Origin: Cognatazoarcus halotolerans
Lineage (GTDB): Bacteria; Pseudomonadota; Gammaproteobacteria; Burkholderiales; Rhodocyclaceae
DNA: 64,000 nt
Assembly: GCF_009800965.1 (NCBI RefSeq)
Contig: NZ_WUAF01000003.1
Span: 1 to 64,000 of the forward strand
Direction of reading: 5' to 3'
Position numbers and translations under genes: made by a program. This document shows, piece by piece, positions 16,489 to 24,671 of the stretch. The number at the start of each line of letters is the position of its first letter. The first letter of the stretch is position 1. Under the pieces are notes generated by a model. It made no database searches and was not told where the DNA came from. It worked only from the letters and a program-made list of their open reading frames with translations.

Positions 16489-17564
16489 GCGCCCCGCGGG
16501 TCGTGGCGCTGGCCGGATCGCCGCGTGAGATGGGACTGGCGCACGGGCAGGCCTTTCGCGAGCAGATCCGCCGCTATACCGAAGAGCGTGTGGCACTCGC
16601 CGGCAGTGCGCTGTGGACCGGCCACGCGATGCGCCGCGAGGCGGTGCTGGCGCTGGCCGAGGCGTGCATTCCCGCCCATGCCGCCTACTCGCCCGAGCTG
16701 ACCGAAGAGATGGCCGGCATCGCCGAAGCCACCGGGCTGAGCCTGGCTGAGCTGGTGATCACCAATGGCTTCACCGATTTCATCGACCTGGTCTATGCGC
16801 GCGGCAGCGGCGAGATCGTCACCGAACGGGTCGAGGACGACTGCACTGCCTTCATCGTCCCGGACCGGCTCAGTGCCGACGGCAAGGGTTTCTTTGGCCA
16901 GACCTGGGACATGCATGCCAGCTCCGCGCCCTATGTGGTGCTGTTGCACGGCCGCCCCGCCGGTGGGCGCGCATTCATGGCCTTCAGCCTTACCGGCTGT
17001 GTCGGCATGATCGGCATGAACGATGCCGGTATCGCCATCGGCATCAACAATCTGCTCGGGGCGGGCGGGCAGATCGGCGTGACCTGGCCGCTGGTGGTGC
17101 GCAAGGCGCTGCAACAGACCGACATCGAAGCCGCGCTGGCCTGCATTACCGGGGCTCGACTGGTTGGTGCACACAATTTTCAGCTCTTCGACCGGCTCGG
17201 CAACGGTATCAACGTCGAAGCCATGCCGGCGCATTGCCATGTCACGCGCACCGCGTCGGCGGCGCTGGTGCACACCAATCACTGCCTCGATCCGCGCACG
17301 CTTGCATTGTGTCGTCCCCGTGCGGCAGATTCGCAGGCCTCCAGCGAGGCCAGGCTGGCGGCTGGCGAGCGAGGCCTGCGACGCGAAGGCGTGACTGCCG
17401 AGGCGCTGATGGCGCTGACCCGCGCCCCGGAGATCTGCGTGCGCGCCGAACCGCCGCTCGACATGGAGACGTGTGGCGCAGCGATCATGCAGCCTGCGAT
17501 GGGACGCTTCTGGGCCGTTCAGGGCTTGCCGACCGAGAACGATTACGCCGCGTTCTCGATATGA
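16485..17564 (+). CDS. C45-family Ntn-hydrolase (acyl-CoA:6-APA acyltransferase-like amidase)
   Basis: A 359-residue protein of peptidase family C45. It starts with VVALAGSPREMGLAHGQAF. The predicted self-cleavage point and nucleophile are the cysteine in VEDDCTAFIV near residue 120, followed by FGQTWDMHA, TGCVGMIGMNDAGIAIGINNL and HTNHCLDP. Family members cleave or transfer acyl groups on amines and amino acids after autoproteolysis. Here the residue before the cysteine is Asp, whereas fungal acyltransferases have Gly. The start overlaps the aminotransferase stop (ATGA), so the pair may release an N-acylated amine and then transaminate it; this is inference. Confidence 0.82.
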   Translation: MSAPRVVALAGSPREMGLAHGQAFREQIRRYTEERVALAGSALWTGHAMRREAVLALAEACIPAHAAYSPELTEEMAGIAEATGLSLAELVITNGFTDFIDLVYARGSGEIVTERVEDDCTAFIVPDRLSADGKGFFGQTWDMHASSAPYVVLLHGRPAGGRAFMAFSLTGCVGMIGMNDAGIAIGINNLLGAGGQIGVTWPLVVRKALQQTDIEAALACITGARLVGAHNFQLFDRLGNGINVEAMPAHCHVTRTASAALVHTNHCLDPRTLALCRPRAADSQASSEARLAAGERGLRREGVTAEALMALTRAPEICVRAEPPLDMETCGAAIMQPAMGRFWAVQGLPTENDYAAFSI

Positions 17565-17767
17565 CGAAGTGACCCGCCGGCCGGCGGTGATCCGTCGGTA
17601 TCGCATGGCGGTCCGCGTGAATCGTCCGGCGGCGGCAATGGAGAAATCGGTAACGGAGAAATTGCCTCGCCCGCAGCCCGAGTGCGCCGGAAGGCGCCCG
17701 GCCAATCGACGGTGGGCGCAGGCTGGAAGCGTTGCACGGCGATAGCCGCAACGATGAAAGGATCATC

Positions 17768-18571
17768 ATGGACAAGAATCAGGATCGTGCCGCCTTCAAG
17801 GACGGCGACGAGTTGCCGCCCTCGTGGGTGGATGAAGCGGTGTCGGTGTGGCAGGCGACGGTCGAACTGACTCCGCTTTCGGTACGCAAGGCGGTGGGCG
17901 AGGTGGTTGCGGGACAGGCCGGAGAGATCGCGGATCTCTTCTACGCGCAGATGCTGGAGCACCCGAGGGCCCGTGCCTTCCTGTCGAGCGAAGCGGTCAA
18001 CCAGCGCCTGCGCAAGATGATGCAGGGCTGGATCCTGCAGATCTTTGATTACCGGAGCAGCGGTCCGGCCGCGGTGGTTGCACGTCAGATCGAGGTGGGC
18101 AGCGTGCACGCGCGGATCAAGCTGCCGGTGGATGTCTTCGGGATCGGCACCCGCGTGATGCGGCACGAGATCCGCGCGCGCCTGGCGTCGATTTCCGCCA
18201 CGCCCGAAGCACTGCTGGCGGCACATCTATACGTCGCCGATCTGCTGCACATGGCCGATTCGTTGATGATCGGTGCCTATGCCTTCAACGCCCAGCGCTC
18301 GATCCGCAGCGATGAAGCGTATCGCAGCGTGGCCCTCAAGATGGATGCGACACTGGAGCGCGAACGCCAGCGCGGCGCACTGGCGGAATGGGCGCATCAG
18401 TTGCTGTTCGCATTGCGACGTCCGGGTGGCAAGCGCGCGATACAGCCGTTGGCGGAATCCGAGTTCGGGATGTGGCTGAAGCACAAGGGGCGCGTGGCTT
18501 TCGAGGGCGATCCCGACCTTGTGGCGGTGTTCCAGTCGATGGAGGCGATCGACGGGGTGCTGGTACCGTAG
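17768..18571 (+). CDS. Globin-coupled sensor, N-terminal part (protoglobin domain), ending at an in-frame amber
   Basis: 267 residues are readable before TAG at 18569-18571. The start ATG follows AAAGGA at good spacing. Residues about 20-175 are a protoglobin like that of E. coli DosC, with the proximal haem histidine in GSVHARIKLP (residue 114). Residues about 175-267 match the DosC middle domain, including ESEFGMWLKHKGR. The reading frame continues unchanged after the TAG into a GGDEF-like domain, so the gene once encoded, or through readthrough still encodes, one 485-codon oxygen sensor. A truncated globin-middle protein could still bind haem. Confidence 0.75.
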   Translation: MDKNQDRAAFKDGDELPPSWVDEAVSVWQATVELTPLSVRKAVGEVVAGQAGEIADLFYAQMLEHPRARAFLSSEAVNQRLRKMMQGWILQIFDYRSSGPAAVVARQIEVGSVHARIKLPVDVFGIGTRVMRHEIRARLASISATPEALLAAHLYVADLLHMADSLMIGAYAFNAQRSIRSDEAYRSVALKMDATLERERQRGALAEWAHQLLFALRRPGGKRAIQPLAESEFGMWLKHKGRVAFEGDPDLVAVFQSMEAIDGVLVP

Positions 18572-19225
18572 CTGCGTATCTGCGATGACGTCGAGCAGAC
18601 CGATCATCTCATCGCCGAACTGGAGACTCAGCTCGAATTCGTGCGTTTCCAGCTGTCGGACCTGTTTCAGCGCCAGCTCGGCAGCGATCGCGGGCGTGAT
18701 GCCGCAACCCAGCTCTTCAACCGACGCTATCTGCCTTCCGTCCTGAATCGCGAGATGGACGCCCACCGGGCGGCGGGCGAATCCTTCGGCGTCATCCTGC
18801 TGAGGCTGGACGCGATGGAGAAGGCGCTCTACGCGCAGGGAATCGATTCGCAGGGCGCGGTGCTCCAGCAACTGGCGTTGATCGTCAATAACCTCGCCCG
18901 GGCGGGCGACCATGTCTTTCGTTATGGCCAGGAAACCCTCATGGTGCTGGCGGTCGAGCAGGGTATGGAAGGCACCCTGCGCTCCGCCGAGCTCCTTCGC
19001 CTGCGGGTGCGGGAGCACGCTTTCATCCTGGGTGGCGGAGCGGTGATCAAGCTCACCTTGTCGATCGGAGTTGCGGTGTTCGATGGCCATCCCGACTACC
19101 AGTACCTGCTTGGCCGGGCCGAGGCGGCGCTTGATGAAGCGCGTGCTGCAGGCGGCAACCAGGTCGTCACGGCGCCGACGGTCCGCCCGGAAAGCGATGG
19201 TGCGCTGCCGAAGGGGGTGTCCTGA
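18572..19225 (+). pseudogene. C-terminal GGDEF-like part of the globin-coupled sensor, separated by the amber codon
   Basis: This frame is continuous with the globin gene across TAG 18569. It carries the DosC-like linker and a domain aligned to GGDEF (LFNRRYLPSVLNREM ... FRYGQETLMVL ... LSIGVAVFDGHPDYQYLLGRAEAALDEAR). The active site is lost: the metal and substrate region reads LLRLDAMEKALYAQG where DosC has IIDVDKFKEINDTWG, and GGDEF is replaced by GQETL. The domain therefore cannot make c-di-GMP even if translated. Internal initiation at GTG 18641 is possible. It is either a decaying gene or a degenerate receptor domain. Confidence 0.75.
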
Positions 19226-19514
19226 AGCGGTCCGCCGTTCCTCGTCCCGGCAAGGGGGTGCGTTCCGGGTGTCCGGATCGCCACTCATTGGCCGCGCATT
19301 CCGGGATCATGACACCGTAGCGGGGGGGCGGTGCCCGTGCCCATCACCGGTCCAGCCTGGTGCATGGTGCCGGTCTGCGCACCGTGACATGGCAGTTCTC
19401 TGGTCGATCGCGCGAACAAATCGTTGATTTTGTTAGGCCTGCAGTGTCGGCATGGATGTTGCGATGCACAATCTGTCGCAACGCGATTGCCGATGATGCC
19501 ACGAGGAGCTACCC

Positions 19515-20984
19515 ATGCTGCCTAGCAGGAACGATACCGCCGGCCCGCGCGAGGAATCCGGCCTGCATAACGACTCGCTCGCACCAATCCCGAAGGCGGG
19601 CCGCACCTGGGGTTGGTTCGGGATTTTCAACATCTGGGCCAACGACATACAGAGTCTGTTCGGCTACTCGCTCGTCGCTTCGCTCTTCATCTCCTACGGC
19701 GTTACCGGGTGGACCGCATTTCTGGCGCTCATCGTGGCGGGCCTGGTGGTGATGGTCCTGGTCGATGTGTCGGGCAAACCCGGGGTCGACTACGGCATTC
19801 CCTATCCAGTACTGGCGCGCGCCAGCATGGGGGTAGCGGGGGCCAGGTTGCCCGCGGTCCTGCGGGCCAGCGTAGCCGTGTTCTGGTATGGCGCGCAGAC
19901 CTACTTCGCCTCGACGGCGCTCGAGCTGCTGATCCTGACGCTGAGCGGCACGCATGGCGGCGAGACCTTCCTGGGCCTCAGCGCGGTCGGCTGGACCTCC
20001 TTCGTGCTGGTGTGGGCAATCCAGATCGCGATCTTCTCTCATGGCATGGACTGGGTCGGGACCTTCCTGAACGTGGCCGGACCTTTCGTCTACCTGGTCA
20101 TGATCGGGCTTCTGATCGTGCTGTGGCAGCAGTCGGACGGACAGTTGTGGTCGGCCGCACAGACGATCTTTGCGCCGGAGAATCCCACTTTCGCGTCCGA
20201 GTTCAATGGCTTCGTGGCCATCGTCGGGACCATGGTTGCCTACTTCGCCGCCGTCATGATCAATTTCAGCGACTTTTCGCGCTATGCGAAGAGCAATCGC
20301 GCCATGGTGCTCGGCAACCTCGCCGGACTACCGGCGAACATGGTGCTGTTTTCCGCGCTTGCGCTGCTGATCACCGCGGGTGCGGCGGTCATCTACGGCG
20401 AGAAGATCACCAACCCGACCGAAATCGTGGAACGTGCCGACAGTGCATTACTGAGCGTGCTCGCTGCCGTAACCTTCTTCGCCGCGACCGTCGGCATCAA
20501 CCTCGTCGCCAATTTCATCCCGGCGGTCAACGGCATCGCCAACATGGCGCCACGGGTACTCGACTTCAAACGCGCGGGCTGGATCACATCCCTGTTCGCC
20601 CTCGTCATCGGTGGCTTCTGGGTCAGTTTCATCAGTCAGGTCGGGATTGCCGGCTTCGTGAATACCCTCGGCGCGACGCTCGCCCCCCTCTACGGCATCA
20701 TGGTCGTGGACTACTACCTGGTGAAGAAGCAGCGACTGATCGTTGCCGATCTCTACAGCAGCAGCGCGCAGGGTGCCTATGCCTACGACGGTGGCTGGAA
20801 TCACCGCGCGCTGGTTGCCTTCGCGCTCGCGGCAGTGTTCTCCATCTCCGCGGTCTGGGTCGAATCGCTGAGTTTCCTGTCGGGCTACGCGTGGTTGATC
20901 GGTGCCCTTATCGGCGGCCTGATCTACCGCCTGTTGTCGCCGGCTCCGGGGGCGGTGCGTACGGCCGCGGCCAGCGCTTCCTGA
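19515..20984 (+). CDS. NCS1-family nucleobase/allantoin-type permease
   Basis: A 489-residue inner-membrane transporter with about twelve helices. Family marks are the cytoplasmic start NDSLAPIPKAGRTW, then NIWANDIQ, KPGVDYGIPYPVLARASMGV, FSDFSRYAKSNR and the late VDYYLVKKQRL. NCS1 proteins import purines, pyrimidines, allantoin, hydantoins or thiamine with Na+ or H+. The substrate is not decided by visible residues, and no catabolic genes are adjacent. GAGGAG precedes ATG 19515. The upstream gap contains a segment (19457-19470) closely resembling the dyad before the phasin gene, of uncertain meaning. Confidence 0.85.
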   Translation: MLPSRNDTAGPREESGLHNDSLAPIPKAGRTWGWFGIFNIWANDIQSLFGYSLVASLFISYGVTGWTAFLALIVAGLVVMVLVDVSGKPGVDYGIPYPVLARASMGVAGARLPAVLRASVAVFWYGAQTYFASTALELLILTLSGTHGGETFLGLSAVGWTSFVLVWAIQIAIFSHGMDWVGTFLNVAGPFVYLVMIGLLIVLWQQSDGQLWSAAQTIFAPENPTFASEFNGFVAIVGTMVAYFAAVMINFSDFSRYAKSNRAMVLGNLAGLPANMVLFSALALLITAGAAVIYGEKITNPTEIVERADSALLSVLAAVTFFAATVGINLVANFIPAVNGIANMAPRVLDFKRAGWITSLFALVIGGFWVSFISQVGIAGFVNTLGATLAPLYGIMVVDYYLVKKQRLIVADLYSSSAQGAYAYDGGWNHRALVAFALAAVFSISAVWVESLSFLSGYAWLIGALIGGLIYRLLSPAPGAVRTAAASAS

Positions 20985-21100
20985 GTCCTGTCAGGCTGAG
21001 CACCGGGCGTAGAGCCCGCGGCACGCGGACGCATCGCGGAAATCCTTCCACCACCGACCGTCGATGCGCGCCGCTGGGCCATCCAGGTCTGAGTGGACGC

Positions 21101-21919
21101 TCAATCCGCATACCCGTGTTCGGCGAGCACCGGTATCCAGTGCCGATCGACGACCTGTCCGAAACCGGCCTTGCTCGGGTGCAGCTCGTTGTCCCAATCC
21201 TTCTTGTACTTCTCGTTGATCAGGCAGCCGCGCGAATCAATGCAATAGACCCGTGACTGAGAGGCGGCGAAATCCTTGTAGACCCTCGCGATGTGGTCGA
21301 TCAGCGCGCGGCAGACTTCGGTGCGGAAGGTCAGTGTCTTATCTACCTTGCGGCTCGACATCGCGGGCTTGAGCCATGGACCGGTCACCTTGAGGTCGGC
21401 CAGCTTGAAGCCACGGCCGTCGGGAACCGGGTAGTCGTAGCAGTGGATGAAGATGTCCGGCCGTCCACTCTCTCCGCCATAGGCGAGCGTGATTCGCTGC
21501 ACCAGCGCACCCATTGCCGCCATGAGCTTGCCGATGAAGCCCTGCAGCGCCGCTTCGTCGAGGCAGGCGGCCGGGTCGGTGATCGACGAGCAGTCCTTTG
21601 CCAGCGACAGCTTGTAGTCGACCGCGTCGTTGCCGGCGCCGCTGATCATGATTGCCGAATAGGCGGTGCGAAAACCCGGCGACAGGTGCTTCTCGAGGTC
21701 GCGTGCGTAGCGGCCGAAAACGTATTGTTCTAGCTTTGCGCCGTTGTAGCCGAGCAACTGCATGAAGCGGTACGGATCCTTGAGCCGCGGGTGTTCGACC
21801 AGCGCCTGCAGAACGTTGTTTCTGGGATACCAGAACCACGAATCCCCGATTGCCAGAATCGTCGGAAATTCGCCGGGTTCCCAGGTGTCGAAGGGCAGAT
21901 AGACCTTTGATCTGGCCAT
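21101..21919 (-). CDS. SGNH/GDSL-fold hydrolase-like protein
   Basis: A 272-residue protein without an obvious signal peptide. SGNH blocks are visible: block I AIGDSWFWYP (nucleophile serine, residue about 27), block III SGAGNDAVDY, and a late NELHPSKAGFGQVV carrying the histidine. The aspartate of the usual DxxH is replaced by Asn-Glu-Leu-His, so the catalytic dyad is atypical. Such enzymes deacylate esters on lipids or carbohydrates; the substrate here is unknown. The ribosome site GGGAG lies upstream of ATG 21919. It is transcribed divergently from the CHRD gene. Confidence 0.75.
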   Translation of the reverse strand: MARSKVYLPFDTWEPGEFPTILAIGDSWFWYPRNNVLQALVEHPRLKDPYRFMQLLGYNGAKLEQYVFGRYARDLEKHLSPGFRTAYSAIMISGAGNDAVDYKLSLAKDCSSITDPAACLDEAALQGFIGKLMAAMGALVQRITLAYGGESGRPDIFIHCYDYPVPDGRGFKLADLKVTGPWLKPAMSSRKVDKTLTFRTEVCRALIDHIARVYKDFAASQSRVYCIDSRGCLINEKYKKDWDNELHPSKAGFGQVVDRHWIPVLAEHGYAD

Positions 21920-22134
21920 TTGAGCTTTCTCCCTGAAGACGAGGCGCCAGCCGCCCGGCGAACTCCGGCCCGGTCTTTGCCCCAACGCCTTCAGCATAGC
22001 CGGCCGCGGGCGGATTTTCGATGCGCCGCGAGGGCGTGCGCGGCCGCACGGCCTGTCGGCGGAATTTACAGCGCTTCCGCATGGGTCGGATGTGGTGCCG
22101 CAACAATTCCGACATAACAACGGCTTGCGAGTCC

Positions 22135-22150
22135 TAGCACCCTTATTGCG
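22135..22150 (+). promoter_or_regulatory. Candidate sigma-54 promoter of the CHRD/PEP-CTERM gene
   Basis: TAGCAC, five bases, TTGCG: one mismatch in the -24 element (A for G) and a good -12. The start of transcription would fall near 22161, about 50 bases before ATG 22211. A similar motif precedes the other PEP-CTERM gene at 4485-4501. Confidence 0.5.
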
Positions 22151-22210
22151 TGCGCACGATGGTGTACTCGTTTCACCGCTCGGTGAAAGGCTTTCGGCGA
22201 GGTGATGGTC

Positions 22211-22786
22211 ATGAGAAGGCAGCTTCTGCTCCTGTTGGCACTCGTTTGCATGGCGGGTAGCGCCGCCCATGCCGCGACGGTCACGTATTTCTCCGGTTTC
22301 AGCGGCAGCGCAGAGGCCTCTCCCAATGCCTCGGCTGGATCCGGATCGCTCAGCCTGGCCTATGACGAGGACGCAAATACGCTCAAGGTGATGCTCGACT
22401 TCTCCGGGCTGACCGGTACCACAACGGCGGCACACATCCATTGCTGCAGTGGTCCCGGGGTCAATTCCGCTGTTGCGGTGGCGCTGGACGGGTTTGCGAC
22501 CGGCGTGACCGCGGGGACCTACAACGTCCTTTTCGATCTGAGCGATCCGGGCGTCTACGCGGCTTCGTTCCTCTCCGCCTCGGGAGGCACCGCGGCGGCT
22601 GCCGAGATGGCGCTGGCTACCGCGCTGGCATCGGGCCAGACCTATGTGAACATCCATACCACCGCGTTTCCGGGCGGTGAGATCCGCGCCAACCCGGTGG
22701 CGATGCGGGTACCCGAGCCGGGCGCGATCGCGCTGATCGCGATCGGCGCGCTGGCGCTGTACCTGACCCATCGCGATCGAGCCTGA
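22211..22786 (+). CDS. CHRD-domain protein with PEP-CTERM tail
   Basis: A 191-residue exported protein. A signal peptide (MRRQLLLLLALVCMAG...AHA) is followed by a CHRD domain with LSLAYDEDANTLKVMLDFSGL, TTAAHIHCC, YVNIHTTAFPGGEIRANPV. The C-terminal sorting signal is VPEPGAIALIAIGALALYL then THRDRA. CHRD domains occur in chordin and in bacterial extracellular proteins, with unknown function in bacteria. ATG 22211 is chosen because GAGGTG lies six bases upstream; earlier in-frame starts at 22202 and 22205 overlap that site. Exosortase processing to the cell surface or matrix is expected. Confidence 0.87.
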   Translation: MRRQLLLLLALVCMAGSAAHAATVTYFSGFSGSAEASPNASAGSGSLSLAYDEDANTLKVMLDFSGLTGTTTAAHIHCCSGPGVNSAVAVALDGFATGVTAGTYNVLFDLSDPGVYAASFLSASGGTAAAAEMALATALASGQTYVNIHTTAFPGGEIRANPVAMRVPEPGAIALIAIGALALYLTHRDRA

Positions 22787-22858
22787 GCGAACGGTTTCGT
22801 GGGATCACGCAAAGCGGCGCAGGAGCTGACCCCCAGGTCTGAGAACAGGGCCAGCGGC

Positions 22859-23857
22859 ATGGCAGGTGAAGCCGTCGCACGTTCGGGCTGGCAGACACTT
22901 TTCTCTCGCCTTGGAATCAACCCGAGCGATGCCCTGCGGCGGGCCAGGTTGCCGGTGGCACTGTTTTCGGCAGACGAGCCCACCGTGCTCCCGGGCGCGG
23001 ACTATTTCCGCCTCTGGCGAGTGCTCGACGAGCACGTCGCCGCAACGTTTCCGGCGCTCGCATTGCAGATCGGCACCACCGCTTCCGAAGATCCCTGTTC
23101 GCCGGCCCGGCTCGTCGGCCGTTGCTCGGCCGATCTCAACGCCGCATTGGGTCGCATCGCGCAGTACCGGCGACTCGTCGCGCCGATCGCGCTGCGCGTC
23201 CTGCACGAAGCCGATACCACCACCGTATCCCTCGAGTGGGTCGACGCATCGTGCGAGGCGCCCGAATCGCTGTGCACCGCCGAACTGGTTTTTATCGTGG
23301 AACTGGCCCGCGCCGCGACCGGTCTGCGAATCGAGCCGCTGCAGGTCGGCACGCCCCGTCCGCCGGCCCGGCAGGCCGAATACAAGGCTTATCTCGGCAC
23401 TCCGATCAGCACCTCGGCCGCCCATTGCGTGGTGTTTTCGGCCGGCGATGCGGCGCGGCCGTTTCGGCCGCCCGGCGAGAGCATATGGTCACCGTTCGAG
23501 CCCGCCCTTCGCCCCCGTCCCGCGGTCCTGGCCGGGCGAGGTTCGATGGGGGAGCATGTCCGCGACGCATTGCTCAGGCTCCTGCCAGCGGGTGAGTCAT
23601 CGGTTCAGGCCGTGGCCCGCGCGCTCGAAACCAGCGTCCGCACCCTTCAGCGGCGCTTGCAGGAGGAAGGGCACGCTTTTCAGAAAGTCCTCAGCGAGGT
23701 GCGCGAGTCGCTGGCCCGGCACTACCTCACGCGGACGCGCCTGCAGGGTGCCGAGATCGCCTTTCTGCTGGCATTTGAGGATCCCAATTCCTTCGTGCGC
23801 GCGTTTCACGGCTGGACGGGCACGACGCCGCAGCGCATTCGCGCCGCCGCCCGCTAG
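22859..23857 (+). CDS. AraC-family regulator (OruR/ArgR-like, arabinose-binding-domain type)
   Basis: A 332-residue regulator from ATG 22859; GTG 22799 is a possible longer start. The N-terminal two thirds match the ligand domain of the OruR/FeaR-like AraC subgroup (ALALQIGTTASEDP, FRPPGESIW). The last 90 residues hold two helix-turn-helix units: SSVQAVARALETSVRTLQRRLQEEG and GAEIAFLLAFEDPNSFVRAFHGWTG. The inducer and target are unknown. It follows the CHRD gene by about 70 bases in the same direction but is probably independent. Confidence 0.82.
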   Translation: MAGEAVARSGWQTLFSRLGINPSDALRRARLPVALFSADEPTVLPGADYFRLWRVLDEHVAATFPALALQIGTTASEDPCSPARLVGRCSADLNAALGRIAQYRRLVAPIALRVLHEADTTTVSLEWVDASCEAPESLCTAELVFIVELARAATGLRIEPLQVGTPRPPARQAEYKAYLGTPISTSAAHCVVFSAGDAARPFRPPGESIWSPFEPALRPRPAVLAGRGSMGEHVRDALLRLLPAGESSVQAVARALETSVRTLQRRLQEEGHAFQKVLSEVRESLARHYLTRTRLQGAEIAFLLAFEDPNSFVRAFHGWTGTTPQRIRAAAR

Positions 23858-23996
23858 TTCGCGGAAGCCGGCGGGCAGCGGCCAGCGCTATCATGACCGG
23901 AGGGGTCATCGTGCCGGCTGCCGGCACATCGTCACGACTCCGGGGTGGTGAGTCCGTTTTCACCACGCAGATCCACCAGCAGCAGCGGGGGAAAAC

Positions 23997-24671
23997 ATGA
24001 CGCAGGACACGGACAGGATCGAGCGCGACGTCGAAGCAGCCGTCGCCGACGACGCAAGCGGCATCTCGGAGCGGGTGAGGCAGATCACGCTCAAGGTCTT
24101 GTCGCAGGGGCAACTCGACAGCGCGGCGCTCAGGGAGGTCATGGGTGCCGTGGTGAAAGGCGCGCAGAAGGGCATCAAGCGCCCCGATGAGGCGAGCGGG
24201 ACGGCACTCAGAGAGGCGGTGAAGGGCCTCGACCAGGCGCTCGCGTCCGCGGCTGAGGCGACCCAGCTGGCGGTGCGAGAGGCGGCGAGCCGCAGCAGCG
24301 AGTTCTCGAAGCAGAGCATCAGGAAGACCATGGACGAGCTTGGCTCGGTGGAGTCGATGTTCATCGACACGCTCGGCGATGCGGCTCGCGAATCGACCGG
24401 GCACGTGCGCGACACCTTGCACGGCCTCGCCGAGCACGCACGCAACAGTGGTACCGCCGTCGGCGCGCGCGTACGGGATGCCGTGTCGCAGCTGAGCCAG
24501 GCATTTGCCGGCGCGGCACACGAGCAGATGCAGGCCGGCGCGGAAACCCTGCGTCACCAGGCAGCGCTCATGGCCGGCATCGCTGCCGGCATGCTCAGGG
24601 GCATTGCAGAGCGCCTTCAGCCGCCTGCCGGCACCGCGAAGGAAGAGGACCCGAAGGACTCGCAAGACTGA
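23997..24671 (+). CDS. DUF6781-like helical protein
   Basis: A 224-residue, almost wholly helical acidic protein with amphipathic repeats (for example ALREAVKGLDQALASAAEATQ) and a mildly hydrophobic segment AALMAGIAAGMLRGIAERL near residues 180-200. This resembles phasin-like or membrane-peripheral proteins; DUF6781 is the best family match I recall. Its stop codon shares one base with the start of the UbiB-like kinase, so the two are translationally coupled and likely act together, possibly at the membrane. Confidence 0.7.
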   Translation: MTQDTDRIERDVEAAVADDASGISERVRQITLKVLSQGQLDSAALREVMGAVVKGAQKGIKRPDEASGTALREAVKGLDQALASAAEATQLAVREAASRSSEFSKQSIRKTMDELGSVESMFIDTLGDAARESTGHVRDTLHGLAEHARNSGTAVGARVRDAVSQLSQAFAGAAHEQMQAGAETLRHQAALMAGIAAGMLRGIAERLQPPAGTAKEEDPKDSQD

